From: Sipunculus nudus
Taxonomy: Eukaryota; Annelida; Sipuncula; Golfingiida; Sipunculidae
Direction of reading: 5' to 3'
DNA length: 64,000 nucleotides
Assembly: GCA_026874595.1 (NCBI GenBank)
Contig: JAPPUL010000095.1
Coordinates: 744,001 to 808,000 of the forward strand
The position numbers were made by a program, and so were the translations under genes. Of this stretch, positions 1-7,652 are shown one piece after another. Within the stretch, counting starts at the first letter, position 1, and each line of letters opens with the position of its first letter. The notes below the pieces were generated by a model. The model worked only from the letters and a program-made list of their open reading frames with translations, was not told the DNA's origin and did not search any database.

Positions 1-1
1 T

Positions 2-871
2 AGGATAAATGCGCGCTATAGTTTATACGAGTCATTTATAAACACAGGGACTGAATATTACTATACAGCAGATATAATAGAAACAGACATTGCAATAGGC
101 TATTTCATAATTCCGGAGCTACAAATATACACAGGCTACCTATTTTCATTTACCCGAGCCCACAAGCCAGTAAACTTCCAATTAAGCAATATAGATCATA
201 ATACCTTGAGAGGGAAATCATTATATACAGATTTAGTAAGTGGCGCTACAGACAAATTTCTTGTAAAGATAAGTCATAGAATAGGAATATCTCTAGATTA
301 CCGAGATAATGTAATAAATACGATGCAAGGGTTTAGAATAAAAGGTGTAGTAACTTACACAGGAGGCATATATCAAGGAGATAGTCATTGGATAAAGTGG
401 CATAATTTTGGATCATTTTATTATAATCCGGTATGGAAGATAGTGCTTGCTTTTTTTGCAAGTTATGAGCTGCTGTTCAAACAGTTTGATGGGAAGTTTG
501 CAGTACGGGATATAGACCGTCTTAGGTTTGATGGTATAAATGAGCTACGTGGTTGGAGGAGCGTTACACGAGATATTATAGTTGGGGAAGGAGGCAAGAT
601 ATCCTTTAGTTTTGAGATACGTTTTCCTATCTTTGAAAGTATCTTATGGGGAGTACTCTTTGCAGACGCAGGTGACATTACAGACAATGTTGGAGAGTTT
701 CCTAATCATGTAAATTATTATAGCTTTGGATTTGGTTTTAGAGTACATATTCCATTAATTCCGATAAGGCTATATTTTGCCAAGCGGGGTGATCGCGATA
801 CGACGAAGCCTGGTGAATTTTATTTTCATCCAGGTCTTGATTTTGTTTTTAGTGTAGGTGGACTATTTTAA
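2..871 (+). CDS. bamA: BamA/Omp85 outer-membrane assembly protein, C-terminal part (partial)
   Basis: The reading frame is open from the first bases of the window, so the gene starts upstream and only about 289 residues of the C-terminal beta-barrel are seen. Family signatures of the surface-antigen (D15/Omp85) barrel are present: an LRGW turn followed by a glycine-rich stretch (EGGKISFSFEIRFPI), then a strand with FADAGDI, then FGFGFRVHIPLIPIRL, and a chain ending in a C-terminal phenylalanine (SVGGLF), the usual outer-membrane targeting signal. BamA inserts beta-barrel proteins into the outer membrane. The downstream fabZ and lpxB fit the common bamA-lpx-fab neighbourhood, which favours BamA over TamA. 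The POTRA region is outside the window, so the BamA/TamA choice is an inference. Confidence 0.85.
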   Translation, partial: RINARYSLYESFINTGTEYYYTADIIETDIAIGYFIIPELQIYTGYLFSFTRAHKPVNFQLSNIDHNTLRGKSLYTDLVSGATDKFLVKISHRIGISLDYRDNVINTMQGFRIKGVVTYTGGIYQGDSHWIKWHNFGSFYYNPVWKIVLAFFASYELLFKQFDGKFAVRDIDRLRFDGINELRGWRSVTRDIIVGEGGKISFSFEIRFPIFESILWGVLFADAGDITDNVGEFPNHVNYYSFGFGFRVHIPLIPIRLYFAKRGDRDTTKPGEFYFHPGLDFVFSVGGLF

Positions 872-924
872 ATAAAATTGGTATAGTAAACTATACTAAA
901 GCGTAAAGGAATAGATGTTTAGAT

Positions 925-1377
925 ATGGATGATATTCTATCTATCATGGACTTAATCCCGCATAGGTATCCATTTTTGCTAGTAGATAAGATATTAAGCA
1001 AAAGTGAGGACAAAATAGTGGGGATTAAGAATGTAACGATAAACGAGCCTTATTTTGAAGGCCATTTCCCAGGATATCCTATAATGCCGGGAGTTTTACA
1101 AGTAGAGGGTATGGCCCAATGTGCAGGGTGTTTAATGCATTCTAAAGTAAACGATATTAAGACTAAGTTAGTATTCTTTACAACTATCGATGAAGTTAAG
1201 TTTCGAAAACCTATTTTCCCAGGAGATCAAATTAGATATGAAATAAATATTATGCAGTTTAGACGCAACATATGCAAATTTGAAGGTAAGGTATATGTTG
1301 ATAATGTTTTATGCAGCGAGGCAAAGATGATGGCATCGCTCGTGGATAAGGATAGCATTAATAAGTCTAAAAGTTAA
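925..1377 (+). CDS. fabZ: 3-hydroxyacyl-[ACP] dehydratase FabZ
   Basis: FabZ dehydrates 3-hydroxyacyl-ACP in the cytoplasm during type II fatty-acid synthesis. The 150-residue product has the usual length and hot-dog fold signatures: HRYPFLLVDKI near the N terminus, the catalytic His in EGHFPGYPIMPG (residue 47) and the catalytic acidic residue in GVLQVEGMAQ (Glu61). The ATG start gives the expected MDDILSIMDLIPHRYPF beginning. It lies 53 bp after bamA and directly before lpxB, an arrangement typical of outer-membrane/lipid A clusters, and is probably cotranscribed with both. Nothing is odd about it. Confidence 0.97.
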   Translation: MDDILSIMDLIPHRYPFLLVDKILSKSEDKIVGIKNVTINEPYFEGHFPGYPIMPGVLQVEGMAQCAGCLMHSKVNDIKTKLVFFTTIDEVKFRKPIFPGDQIRYEINIMQFRRNICKFEGKVYVDNVLCSEAKMMASLVDKDSINKSKS

Positions 1378-1380
1378 TTG

Positions 1381-2547
1381 ATGTTTAAAATACTATACGT
1401 ATGCGGGGAGGTCTCAGGGGACGGGGCAGGGGCTTATATTCACAAAACCTTAAAATCTAAGATATTAAACGACAAAACGCTTGGCAAAGAGAATAAAAAG
1501 ACATTAAGTTTTGTGGCAATAGGCGGCAGATGTCTTAGGGAAGAGGGAGTATCAGTTGTAGATAACCTAATATCTAAAAGCGCGGTAGGGGTTGTTGAGG
1601 GACTAGTTGCTGCTTTTACTCTTTTTAAGAAGATAAAGTTCATAAGAAGATACATAAAAGAAGCGGGTATAAATCTAATAATTCTAATAGACAACCAAGG
1701 ATTAAACATAAGCCTTGCAAGGCATGCCAAAAAGTTAAATATTCCTGTTGTATACTATTTTCCACCATCAGTATCGCTTTGGGGCAGATGGAATATAAAA
1801 AAGATAGGAAAACTCGCAAATATAATACTTTGTCCGTTTTATAACGACTACAAATTATATCAAAAAGAGTTCCCTCAAAAAAGTTACTATATAGGACATT
1901 ATCTAACAAAACAAGTATTTATAAAGCAAATAAAGCAAGATTCTATTAAAGGCAAAAAACAAATTATTGGAATATATGCAGGAAGTCGCTACCAAGAGGT
2001 AAGAAGGCTAATGCCGATTATCTTATATATAATAAAGGAATTGGAGAAAGAATATAAAACTAATGAGCTTTTATACATAATAACATCGGCAACAAAAGAG
2101 CTTGCAAAACTAACTAAAGAGCTTTTGAAAAAACACATGGTGGAACCAGATATACAATTTCGTGATAGCAGTTGCAAAGAAAAGGGTTATTTAAGCTGCG
2201 ATATAGCGCTTTGTGCAAGTGGGACAGTTACTTTAGAGCTAGGCCTTGCGTGTATTCCAATGGTTATAATCTATAAGGTAAATTGGCTAACATATATAAT
2301 TGCCAAGATGCTATTAAAGGGCAAATATATAGGACTTCCTAACATACTGCTAAATAAAAGAGTTGTACCTGAGATATTGCTACAAAGTAAAAAGAGTACG
2401 AAAAAGCTTCTAATGGAACTAAAAACGATTATAGAAAATAAAGACTTACAAAGCATACAAAAAAAAGAGCTTAACAAATTACATAAAAAGCTATATGTCG
2501 AAGACAGTGAAGAAATAGTCTACAAAAGCATCTCAAAGTATTTATAA
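1381..2547 (+). CDS. lpxB: Lipid-A-disaccharide synthase LpxB
   Basis: LpxB (GT19 family) condenses UDP-2,3-diacylglucosamine with lipid X to form the lipid A disaccharide at the inner membrane. The 388-residue protein shows the N-terminal CGEVSGDGAGAY motif, the central IGIYAGSRYQEVRRLMP (the family GSR..E motif), and the C-terminal ASGTVTLELGL...IIYKVNWLTYIIAKML...IGLPNILL stretch typical of LpxB. A TTG lies in frame one codon earlier (1378), but the ATG at 1381 is the better start and leaves a 3-bp gap after fabZ, so the two are surely cotranscribed. The product shows that the organism makes lipid A and therefore has an LPS-type outer membrane. Confidence 0.95.
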   Translation: MFKILYVCGEVSGDGAGAYIHKTLKSKILNDKTLGKENKKTLSFVAIGGRCLREEGVSVVDNLISKSAVGVVEGLVAAFTLFKKIKFIRRYIKEAGINLIILIDNQGLNISLARHAKKLNIPVVYYFPPSVSLWGRWNIKKIGKLANIILCPFYNDYKLYQKEFPQKSYYIGHYLTKQVFIKQIKQDSIKGKKQIIGIYAGSRYQEVRRLMPIILYIIKELEKEYKTNELLYIITSATKELAKLTKELLKKHMVEPDIQFRDSSCKEKGYLSCDIALCASGTVTLELGLACIPMVIIYKVNWLTYIIAKMLLKGKYIGLPNILLNKRVVPEILLQSKKSTKKLLMELKTIIENKDLQSIQKKELNKLHKKLYVEDSEEIVYKSISKYL

Positions 2548-2581
2548 ATCAATTTATAAAAAGACAAAATCTAAAGATATA

Positions 2582-2620
2582 GTGTATGGAAAAAGTGTAT
2601 GGAAAAAGTGTATGGAAAAA
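2582..2620 (+). repeat. 13-bp tandem repeat x3 over the ribD start
   Basis: Three head-to-tail copies of gtgtatggaaaaa begin at 2582, 2595 and 2608. Each copy carries an ATG, and because the unit is 13 bp the three ATGs fall in three different frames. Only the last (2612) is in frame with ribD. The ggaaa of the second copy may serve as a weak ribosome-binding site for the last ATG. Confidence 0.85.
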
Positions 2621-3769
2621 GAAGATTACTATAATTATATGAAAAAAGCATTAGAAGTTGCCAAAAGAGCAAAAGGCAAATGTTCTCCAAACCCAGCGGT
2701 AGGTGCTGTGCTGGTTAAAGGCGGGCAAATAGTATCTGAGGGAGCTACAAAGAAAGTTGGATCTGATCATGCAGAAATTGTTGCGATAAAGGAAGCCAAA
2801 GCCAAAGGATTTAAAGACTTACAAGGAACTACTTTGTTTGTGACTCTTGAACCTTGTTCTTTTTTTGGGCACACGCCGCCGTGCACTGATGCTATTATAA
2901 AAGAGAGAATTAGTAAAGTAATAATAGGTTCTAAAGACAAAGATCCAAGATCAAATAATGGCAACGGCATTCGAAGGCTAATAAAGGCCGGTATAGAAGT
3001 TATTGAAATAGAATTTATTGAATACACAAAGCTTAAGACATTAAGTCAAGCAATATATAAGCTAAACGAGGATTTTAATAAATATATACTTCATAATCTT
3101 CCGTTTTGCACGGCGAAATATGCAATGAGTTTAGATGGTAAAATAGCAGATAGCAATGCTAATTCAAAGTGGATTTCTAATGAGAAGTCAAGACATATTG
3201 TTCAACATCTAAGAAATAAAACGGATGCTATAATTATTGGGGCTAATACCCTCCTTAATGATAATCCAAGTCTTACCGTGCGGCTTGATAACAAACAAAA
3301 GAATCCTTTAAGAATAATAGTTTCAAAAAGTCTGGATATTCCCATAAACTCAAAAGTCCTACATGATGAATACAAAACCTTACTAGTTAGCAAAGTAGGC
3401 ACATCTAAAAACAAAAATATCGATGCTCTACAAAATATTATAAGCACGGACAATAACAAAAGATTAATATTTGACCCAACAACGGATAAGGATATAAATC
3501 TTCTATGGCTTTTTAAAACGCTTTGCACGGAAGAGAATATATCTTCTATACTTCTTGAGGGCGGTGGGAAGCTTTTGTCCTCTTCCTTAGAATATAAGTT
3601 AATTGATAAAGTAATTTGTTTTGTAGCCCCAAAGATTATAACAGGTCAATACACTCCATTCAGCATTAGTGTGAAAAGTAATATAGATGAGGCTATAAAG
3701 CTTAAGGACGTTAGTTATAAACAGCTTGGGGATAATATGATGTTTAGTGGTTATGTAGATTATGTATAG
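2612..3769 (+). CDS. ribD: Riboflavin biosynthesis deaminase/reductase RibD
   Basis: RibD carries out the second and third steps of riboflavin synthesis: deamination of the diaminopyrimidine from GTP, then NADPH-dependent reduction of the ribosyl side chain. The N-terminal half has the cytidine-deaminase-type zinc site: SDHAEIVAI (His and catalytic Glu) and EPCSFFGHTPPC (two Cys). The C-terminal half has the reductase opening FCTAKYAMSLDGKIA, then IIGANTLLNDNPSLTVR and ILLEGGGKLL. A frame upstream to a GTG at 2582 is open, but that stretch is made of the 13-bp repeats, so ATG 2612 (385 residues) is preferred; the GTG would give 395 residues. No other rib gene is nearby. Confidence 0.95.
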   Translation: MEKEDYYNYMKKALEVAKRAKGKCSPNPAVGAVLVKGGQIVSEGATKKVGSDHAEIVAIKEAKAKGFKDLQGTTLFVTLEPCSFFGHTPPCTDAIIKERISKVIIGSKDKDPRSNNGNGIRRLIKAGIEVIEIEFIEYTKLKTLSQAIYKLNEDFNKYILHNLPFCTAKYAMSLDGKIADSNANSKWISNEKSRHIVQHLRNKTDAIIIGANTLLNDNPSLTVRLDNKQKNPLRIIVSKSLDIPINSKVLHDEYKTLLVSKVGTSKNKNIDALQNIISTDNNKRLIFDPTTDKDINLLWLFKTLCTEENISSILLEGGGKLLSSSLEYKLIDKVICFVAPKIITGQYTPFSISVKSNIDEAIKLKDVSYKQLGDNMMFSGYVDYV

Positions 3770-3817
3770 TAAAACCTAGAAGTACGACTTTCTATTTTAA
3801 GCTTATCTTTAGGTTTA

Positions 3818-3860
3818 TAAAATATAAAAGAAACCACAAATTGGCTCCTTTTATATTTTA
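3818..3860. terminator. Perfect inverted repeat between convergent ribD and cytochrome b genes
   Basis: A perfect 13-bp inverted repeat, taaaatataaaag (3818-3830) and cttttatatttta (3848-3860), separated by 17 bp, lies in the 99-bp gap between two convergent genes. Its position and symmetry fit a bidirectional terminator, though the stem is AT-rich and hence weak, with T-rich sequence at the ends. Confidence 0.5.
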
Positions 3861-3868
3861 GATGTTAC

Positions 3869-5152
3869 TTAATCTTTACGTCTATTTTTAATAGCTCGCA
3901 TAGTTCGTATAATAAGAGTTATTACCAACGCAACAAACGCTATCCCAAATAATATCCAAATAGGAAGTTGATACTCATGGGCAAAGGCACTTATCTGTTC
4001 TGTTTTATAGACAAAGCCTATTATCGTAAATACTATAAACCCCATAAAGATACAAAACCCAAAAATAAATACAAACTTCGAACTCTCATCACGTTTTGCT
4101 TTAGTATCCCAAAAAGGTATTAAAACCCACATAAGACCTACTATCGTAAAAAGTGCTATCCCTACTTCCTTCGGCACAAGCTCAAGTACCACAAACATTG
4201 CAAGAAAAAACCATTCCGGCTTAATGTTGGGTGGCGCTGAAGTTAAAGGATCTGCCTTCTCTCCAAGCTCCCACGGGAAAAATACTGCTAGTAATACCAA
4301 AACATTAAACACTATAAACCATATCCATACGTCTCTTATGGCAAAGTCCGGGAAAAACTTCATGCTGTTTATAGACGCATCCCCTCCAACTCTTGCAATC
4401 TCTTCTTTTTCCTTTTCCATATTCATAGGCCTACTCGTTCCCTGTCTTTGTATGAAAAGCAAATGCAGACCTATTAGCATTATAAGCCCTATCGGGATTA
4501 TTGTAACGTGAAGTCCTAAAAACCTATGCAGCGTATTTGCTGAAACATCTTCACCCCCACGTGAAACTTCAAGCATCCACTGCCCTACAAAGGGAACTGC
4601 CTCCATTAACTCTGTTCCTATGCTCACTGCAAAAAAACTAAGGCTTGTCCAAGGTAATAAATAACCGCTAAAACCTGCACCCATTGCAAGCAGTAGCATG
4701 AAAAACCCTGTTACCCACGTAAGCTCTTTCTTTTGGCGATACGCCTTTGTGAAAAATACGCTAAACATATGTATGAACGCCGTTACTATCATCAAATTAG
4801 CTGCCCAACTGTGTATTGACCTAACCGCTGCACCATAAGGAACACTCTCCATTATATATCTTACACTCTCATATGCCGTCCCCTCCCCATTTTGATAGTA
4901 CATTAACAACATCGTTCCACTAAAAACCAGCACCATAAACAAAAATAACGTTATCCCTCCAAAATAATACCATATATAATGTCTTTTGGCTGTATGCAAT
5001 ATCCAATTGCCAAACTTCATCTTATGATATAACTCGCCCGACTTCCCTACCCCAAAAACTACCTCTTTCTTAGCAAAGAAATCAACAAGTCCATCTATTG
5101 CATATCTTTCATTTATCCATTTATATATCTTAGTCTCTTTTATCTTATCCAT
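3869..5152 (-). CDS. petB: Cytochrome b (b6 + subunit IV fused type) of a bc/b6f-like complex
   Basis: This is the membrane quinol-oxidising cytochrome b of a bc-type complex. The 427-residue chain carries b-heme ligand pairs in successive helices: first HSWAANLMIVTAFIH with 13 residues between histidines, second in LGLHVTIIPIGLIMLIGLH with 14 between them, the spacing usual for b6 rather than mitochondrial-type cytochrome b. The Qo-site motif appears as PEWF (in NIKPEWFFLAMF), and the C-terminal subunit IV part is fused, with eight or so predicted membrane helices. It follows the Rieske gene by 1 bp, so the two form an operon. No cytochrome c1 or other c-type heme protein (CxxCH) gene is adjacent; the electron acceptor must be encoded elsewhere. 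Confidence 0.9.
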   Translation of the reverse strand: MDKIKETKIYKWINERYAIDGLVDFFAKKEVVFGVGKSGELYHKMKFGNWILHTAKRHYIWYYFGGITLFLFMVLVFSGTMLLMYYQNGEGTAYESVRYIMESVPYGAAVRSIHSWAANLMIVTAFIHMFSVFFTKAYRQKKELTWVTGFFMLLLAMGAGFSGYLLPWTSLSFFAVSIGTELMEAVPFVGQWMLEVSRGGEDVSANTLHRFLGLHVTIIPIGLIMLIGLHLLFIQRQGTSRPMNMEKEKEEIARVGGDASINSMKFFPDFAIRDVWIWFIVFNVLVLLAVFFPWELGEKADPLTSAPPNIKPEWFFLAMFVVLELVPKEVGIALFTIVGLMWVLIPFWDTKAKRDESSKFVFIFGFCIFMGFIVFTIIGFVYKTEQISAFAHEYQLPIWILFGIAFVALVITLIIRTMRAIKNRRKD

Positions 5153-5153
5153 A

Positions 5154-5642
5154 TTACAAAGCCCTCTTCCCTACATGTATTTTCTCATCCTTCTTATATA
5201 CTACGTACTCCTCAAGTGGCCTCGGCGGCGGACCTGCTATGTTCTTACCGTCAGATGAATACACCCCTCCATGACAATTGCAAAAGAATATATCACGATC
5301 CTTCTTAAATGTAACTATACAGGCTAAGTGTGTGCACACCGCATTGAACGCTTTATACTGCCCTTTATCGCTTCTAACAAGTATTGCCGGTTTGCCTTGA
5401 AACTTAAATAGCATACTACCGCTCTTTTTCTTATATTTACGATTTTTAAGTATCTCTGCCTCCGTCCCTAGAGCTATTGATGCTGCAAACTTCTCTTCCT
5501 TCGGGGGGGGGGTTAGGTATCTTATTGATGTATAACTTATCCCTCCTCCCCAGCTTAGTATTCCAAGTCCTAATAGCCAATTAAAAAACTTCCTCCTTTT
5601 TTTGGCCTTACCTATCTCTCCTTCCGCTCCTTGTACACTCAT
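5154..5642 (-). CDS. petA: Rieske [2Fe-2S] iron-sulfur subunit
   Basis: The Rieske protein moves electrons from quinol to a c-type cytochrome on the outer face of the membrane. The 162-residue product has a charged N terminus with KRRKFFNW before one hydrophobic helix (about residues 20-35), then the cluster-binding boxes CTHLAC and CNCHGG, two Cys and two His in all, and the GPPPRPLEEY Pro loop. The ATG is preceded by a good ribosome-binding site (GGAGG). The coding strand contains C10 (G10 on the plus strand, 5503-5512), encoding TPPP just after the membrane helix; a slip of one base would truncate the protein before the cluster domain. It is first in the operon with cytochrome b. Confidence 0.92.
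   Translation of the reverse strand: MSVQGAEGEIGKAKKRRKFFNWLLGLGILSWGGGISYTSIRYLTPPPKEEKFAASIALGTEAEILKNRKYKKKSGSMLFKFQGKPAILVRSDKGQYKAFNAVCTHLACIVTFKKDRDIFFCNCHGGVYSSDGKNIAGPPPRPLEEYVVYKKDEKIHVGKRAL
5503..5512. repeat. G10 homopolymer inside the Rieske gene
   Basis: Ten consecutive G on the plus strand (C on the coding strand) in a genome where such runs are rare. It lies in the hinge-coding part of the Rieske gene, between the membrane anchor and the cluster-binding domain. In the sequence given, the frame is intact. Confidence 0.9.
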
Positions 5643-5881
5643 TTATTTTCTACCTCCAAATCTTTTTCTCCATTTACATGGTATTTTTATTCACAATTTT
5701 ATTGTCATATTTAAGAAATGAATTTCTCTTTAATCAAAATATAATTATTTATTTGTCCTTTGAAATTTATCTTAACAAAACCATCTTGCTCACACGTTTT
5801 TTTTTTACAGATTTTTTTTAATGTCTTTTTAAACTATATAATATAGTCATACTTTCACAGACATTTACTTGCGGCTTAATC
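5643..5881 (-). promoter_or_regulatory. Upstream region of the Rieske/cytochrome b operon
   Basis: A 239-bp AT-rich gap that must hold the promoter of the minus-strand Rieske/cytochrome b operon. It contains a ribosome-binding site close to the ATG and a short perfect palindrome agaaat-ga-atttct at 5714-5727, which could be an operator. A T-rich run follows the stop of the upstream FliL-like gene (about 5802-5819 on the plus strand). I could not assign a clear -35/-10 pair. Confidence 0.35.
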
Positions 5882-6694
5882 TCATTTCCTTACAAAATAT
5901 CCAACGTATACATTGCGGAAATAACCGCTTACCTTATAATATGGATTCTCTCGACTTATCTTTGATTCTATATCTGAAAAGATATTTTCAAGCTTGTTTT
6001 CTAAAATACGTATTAACTTCTCTTCTGGATTTGGCATACTAAGTTTTCCTAAATAAGGCTTGAGACTGTCTATTACCATCACTTTGTTCTTATCAAGCTC
6101 CCTCGTAAACAAACTGGAGGACCCATCATATACTACGTATAACTGCATCTCATAGCTATATCCACTAATATTTACATCATATGTCCCTATATCTTGATAA
6201 ACTAGTGCATCATTTCGCTCATGTAGCATTAATCTTATAAACGGATAACTTATATCTTTTATCCCGCCTCTTGATAATATACGGTTTATTCGCTCTCGCA
6301 AAAGGGGTGTTAGATTATATTGCAGCTTCATGTTATTATTTATTCTATAGTAGTTTTGCTCGCTTAGCGTTGTTCTTATTATATCAACTATTTGAGCTTT
6401 TTTGGCTGATATGTCTTTTTGTACCGCATCATCTTCATAGGCTAAGTTTAATTTTATTGTGCAGAAAAATGTTCCGTAACTTGTGTCTTCATAAGAAGTA
6501 AGGCTTATATCAAGATCATCATACCAAGAATAAGACTTAACTGCTTTCATCTCAAGAAGATTTATAACTACAAATATTGCTACTATCAATAGTAATAACA
6601 GCAATATACCCCCGTATATTATCGCTTTTATACGTCCTTCCCTTACCGGCCTTGAAACCTTCTCCTCTTCTATTGTTCGTGCTTCCTCACTCAT
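5882..6694 (-). CDS. FliL-like protein with two tandem FliL-type domains
   Basis: FliL proteins sit around the flagellar stator in the inner membrane and support motor torque. This 270-residue protein has a charged cytoplasmic N terminus, one membrane helix (about 27-47, IIYGGILLLLLLIVAIFVVI), and a periplasmic part. The first periplasmic segment (about 70-155) follows the FliL pattern: a beta strand FCTIKLNLAY, an IVDIIRTTLSEQ helix and LRERINRILSRGGIKDISYPF. A second segment (about 175-270) repeats the pattern: MQLYVVYD, a long helix with RILENKLENIFSDI, and FRNVYVGYFVRK at the end. Normal FliL has one such domain in 150-200 residues, so this looks like an internal duplication. It lies downstream of a second FliL gene on the same strand, probably in one operon. 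Confidence 0.65.
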   Translation of the reverse strand: MSEEARTIEEEKVSRPVREGRIKAIIYGGILLLLLLIVAIFVVINLLEMKAVKSYSWYDDLDISLTSYEDTSYGTFFCTIKLNLAYEDDAVQKDISAKKAQIVDIIRTTLSEQNYYRINNNMKLQYNLTPLLRERINRILSRGGIKDISYPFIRLMLHERNDALVYQDIGTYDVNISGYSYEMQLYVVYDGSSSLFTRELDKNKVMVIDSLKPYLGKLSMPNPEEKLIRILENKLENIFSDIESKISRENPYYKVSGYFRNVYVGYFVRK

Positions 6695-6852
6695 TATAGC
6701 CCACCTTCTGGCTCTTTAAGTTTTACTCTTAGTTCAAGAGTCTCCTTAATTATCTTTATACCTATACATATGCCTATACCCCTATCCCCAATGGGCGGAC
6801 GTATTTGGACCCGATACATATGCCTATACCTATATCCATACCTAATATCCAT
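6694..6852 (-). CDS. Possible 52-residue small ORF between the two FliL genes
   Basis: The 165-bp gap between the FliL genes is open on the minus strand from an ATG at 6852 to a TAA that overlaps the ATG of the downstream FliL-like gene (TAATG). The product would start MDIRYGYRYRHMYRV and end in a more natural-looking amphipathic tail (KIIKETLELRVKLKEPEGGL). The first two thirds are built from imperfect repeats (tatgcctatacc and variants, 6756-6855), which give Tyr/Arg and Gly/Ile-rich peptide. I recognise no family. It may be only a repeat-filled spacer that couples translation of the two genes. Confidence 0.25.
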   Translation of the reverse strand: MDIRYGYRYRHMYRVQIRPPIGDRGIGICIGIKIIKETLELRVKLKEPEGGL

Positions 6853-6859
6853 ACCTTGC

Positions 6860-7459
6860 CTATTGGGGCAGCTTTCCTATAAAAAACCTTCCAAAGTATA
6901 TATCTTCTATCTTTCCTTCCATAAGAAGTGCGTTTACTCCGTTTATAAGTTCTGCTTTTAAGTTCTCTTGACGCCTTTTTGCTGTACTCATATCTGCATA
7001 ACTCTTTGTTGATAATATGTATTGTATCTTATCCCATAGCTCTATTTCACGTTTTATAAGCTCCTCGCCCAGTTCTTTATCTCCCTCTGCATATCCTAAA
7101 TATAAACTCATCACCAGCAATACTCGTCGATCTTCAAGCTTTATACGAAATTCTCGATCCTCATCTTGTCTTTGTCCAACAAATCTATATATTGATAGCG
7201 GTTTGCCTTTTACGCTTTGACTCGGAAACTCGAATGTATCTGTTTCTTTCTTTATTTCGCTCTTTAATAATTCTGATTGTACTAGCTTCTTCGATACTGT
7301 ATAGGCTACAAATAAACATAAAAGCAAAAACAATATCTTCAATGCGTTTTTACCGTAATATTTAAGCTCTGTATACTTGTCTTTACCCTCACCAGCCTCC
7401 AAACTGCCTTCTGTAAAAGCTTTTTGCCCTTCCTGTTGTTCTTCTTGTCCCGTTGCCAT
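6860..7459 (-). CDS. fliL: Flagellar basal body-associated protein FliL
   Basis: A 199-residue protein with a Gln/Glu/Gly-rich cytoplasmic tail (MATGQEEQQEGQKAFTEG), one membrane helix (about 38-56, ALKILFLLLCLFVAYTV) and a periplasmic FliL domain: RRVLLVMSLYLGYAEGDKEL, a long charged helix, then ELINGVNALLMEGKIEDIYFGRFFIG, which is the classic FliL ending (iN..L..g.i..vyF..f). Length and layout are normal for FliL. It is the first of two FliL-type genes on this strand, with 165 bp between them. No other flagellar gene is in the window. Its start lies about 190 bp from the divergent Fur-family gene, so promoters for both must lie in that gap. Confidence 0.8.
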   Translation of the reverse strand: MATGQEEQQEGQKAFTEGSLEAGEGKDKYTELKYYGKNALKILFLLLCLFVAYTVSKKLVQSELLKSEIKKETDTFEFPSQSVKGKPLSIYRFVGQRQDEDREFRIKLEDRRVLLVMSLYLGYAEGDKELGEELIKREIELWDKIQYILSTKSYADMSTAKRRQENLKAELINGVNALLMEGKIEDIYFGRFFIGKLPQ

Positions 7460-7652
7460 CCTCTATTTATCCATCTTTTTTTAAAACTAGTGCACTATGC
7501 TTTCTTTTGCATGCTCTTGTCAGTTTTTCGGTATTTATTACTAAAACTTATAAAAAACATATTCTATATTACTAATATTCGTACTTTTTTCATCCAAAAG
7601 TTTGTATATTATAGAATTACTTTACTTATGGTTATAGCCTCTTTGCACTCTT

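Noticed and set aside
463-687. Antisense ORF within the bamA region
   Set aside because: Shadow of the bamA frame; Ser/Pro-rich product without domain.
6770-6961. Plus-strand 63-codon ORF across the FliL gap
   Set aside because: Runs antisense to fliL and over the repeats; no coding signs.
7460-7652. Fur box in the fliL/fur divergent gap
   Set aside because: No GATAAT-type inverted repeat with acceptable match was found.
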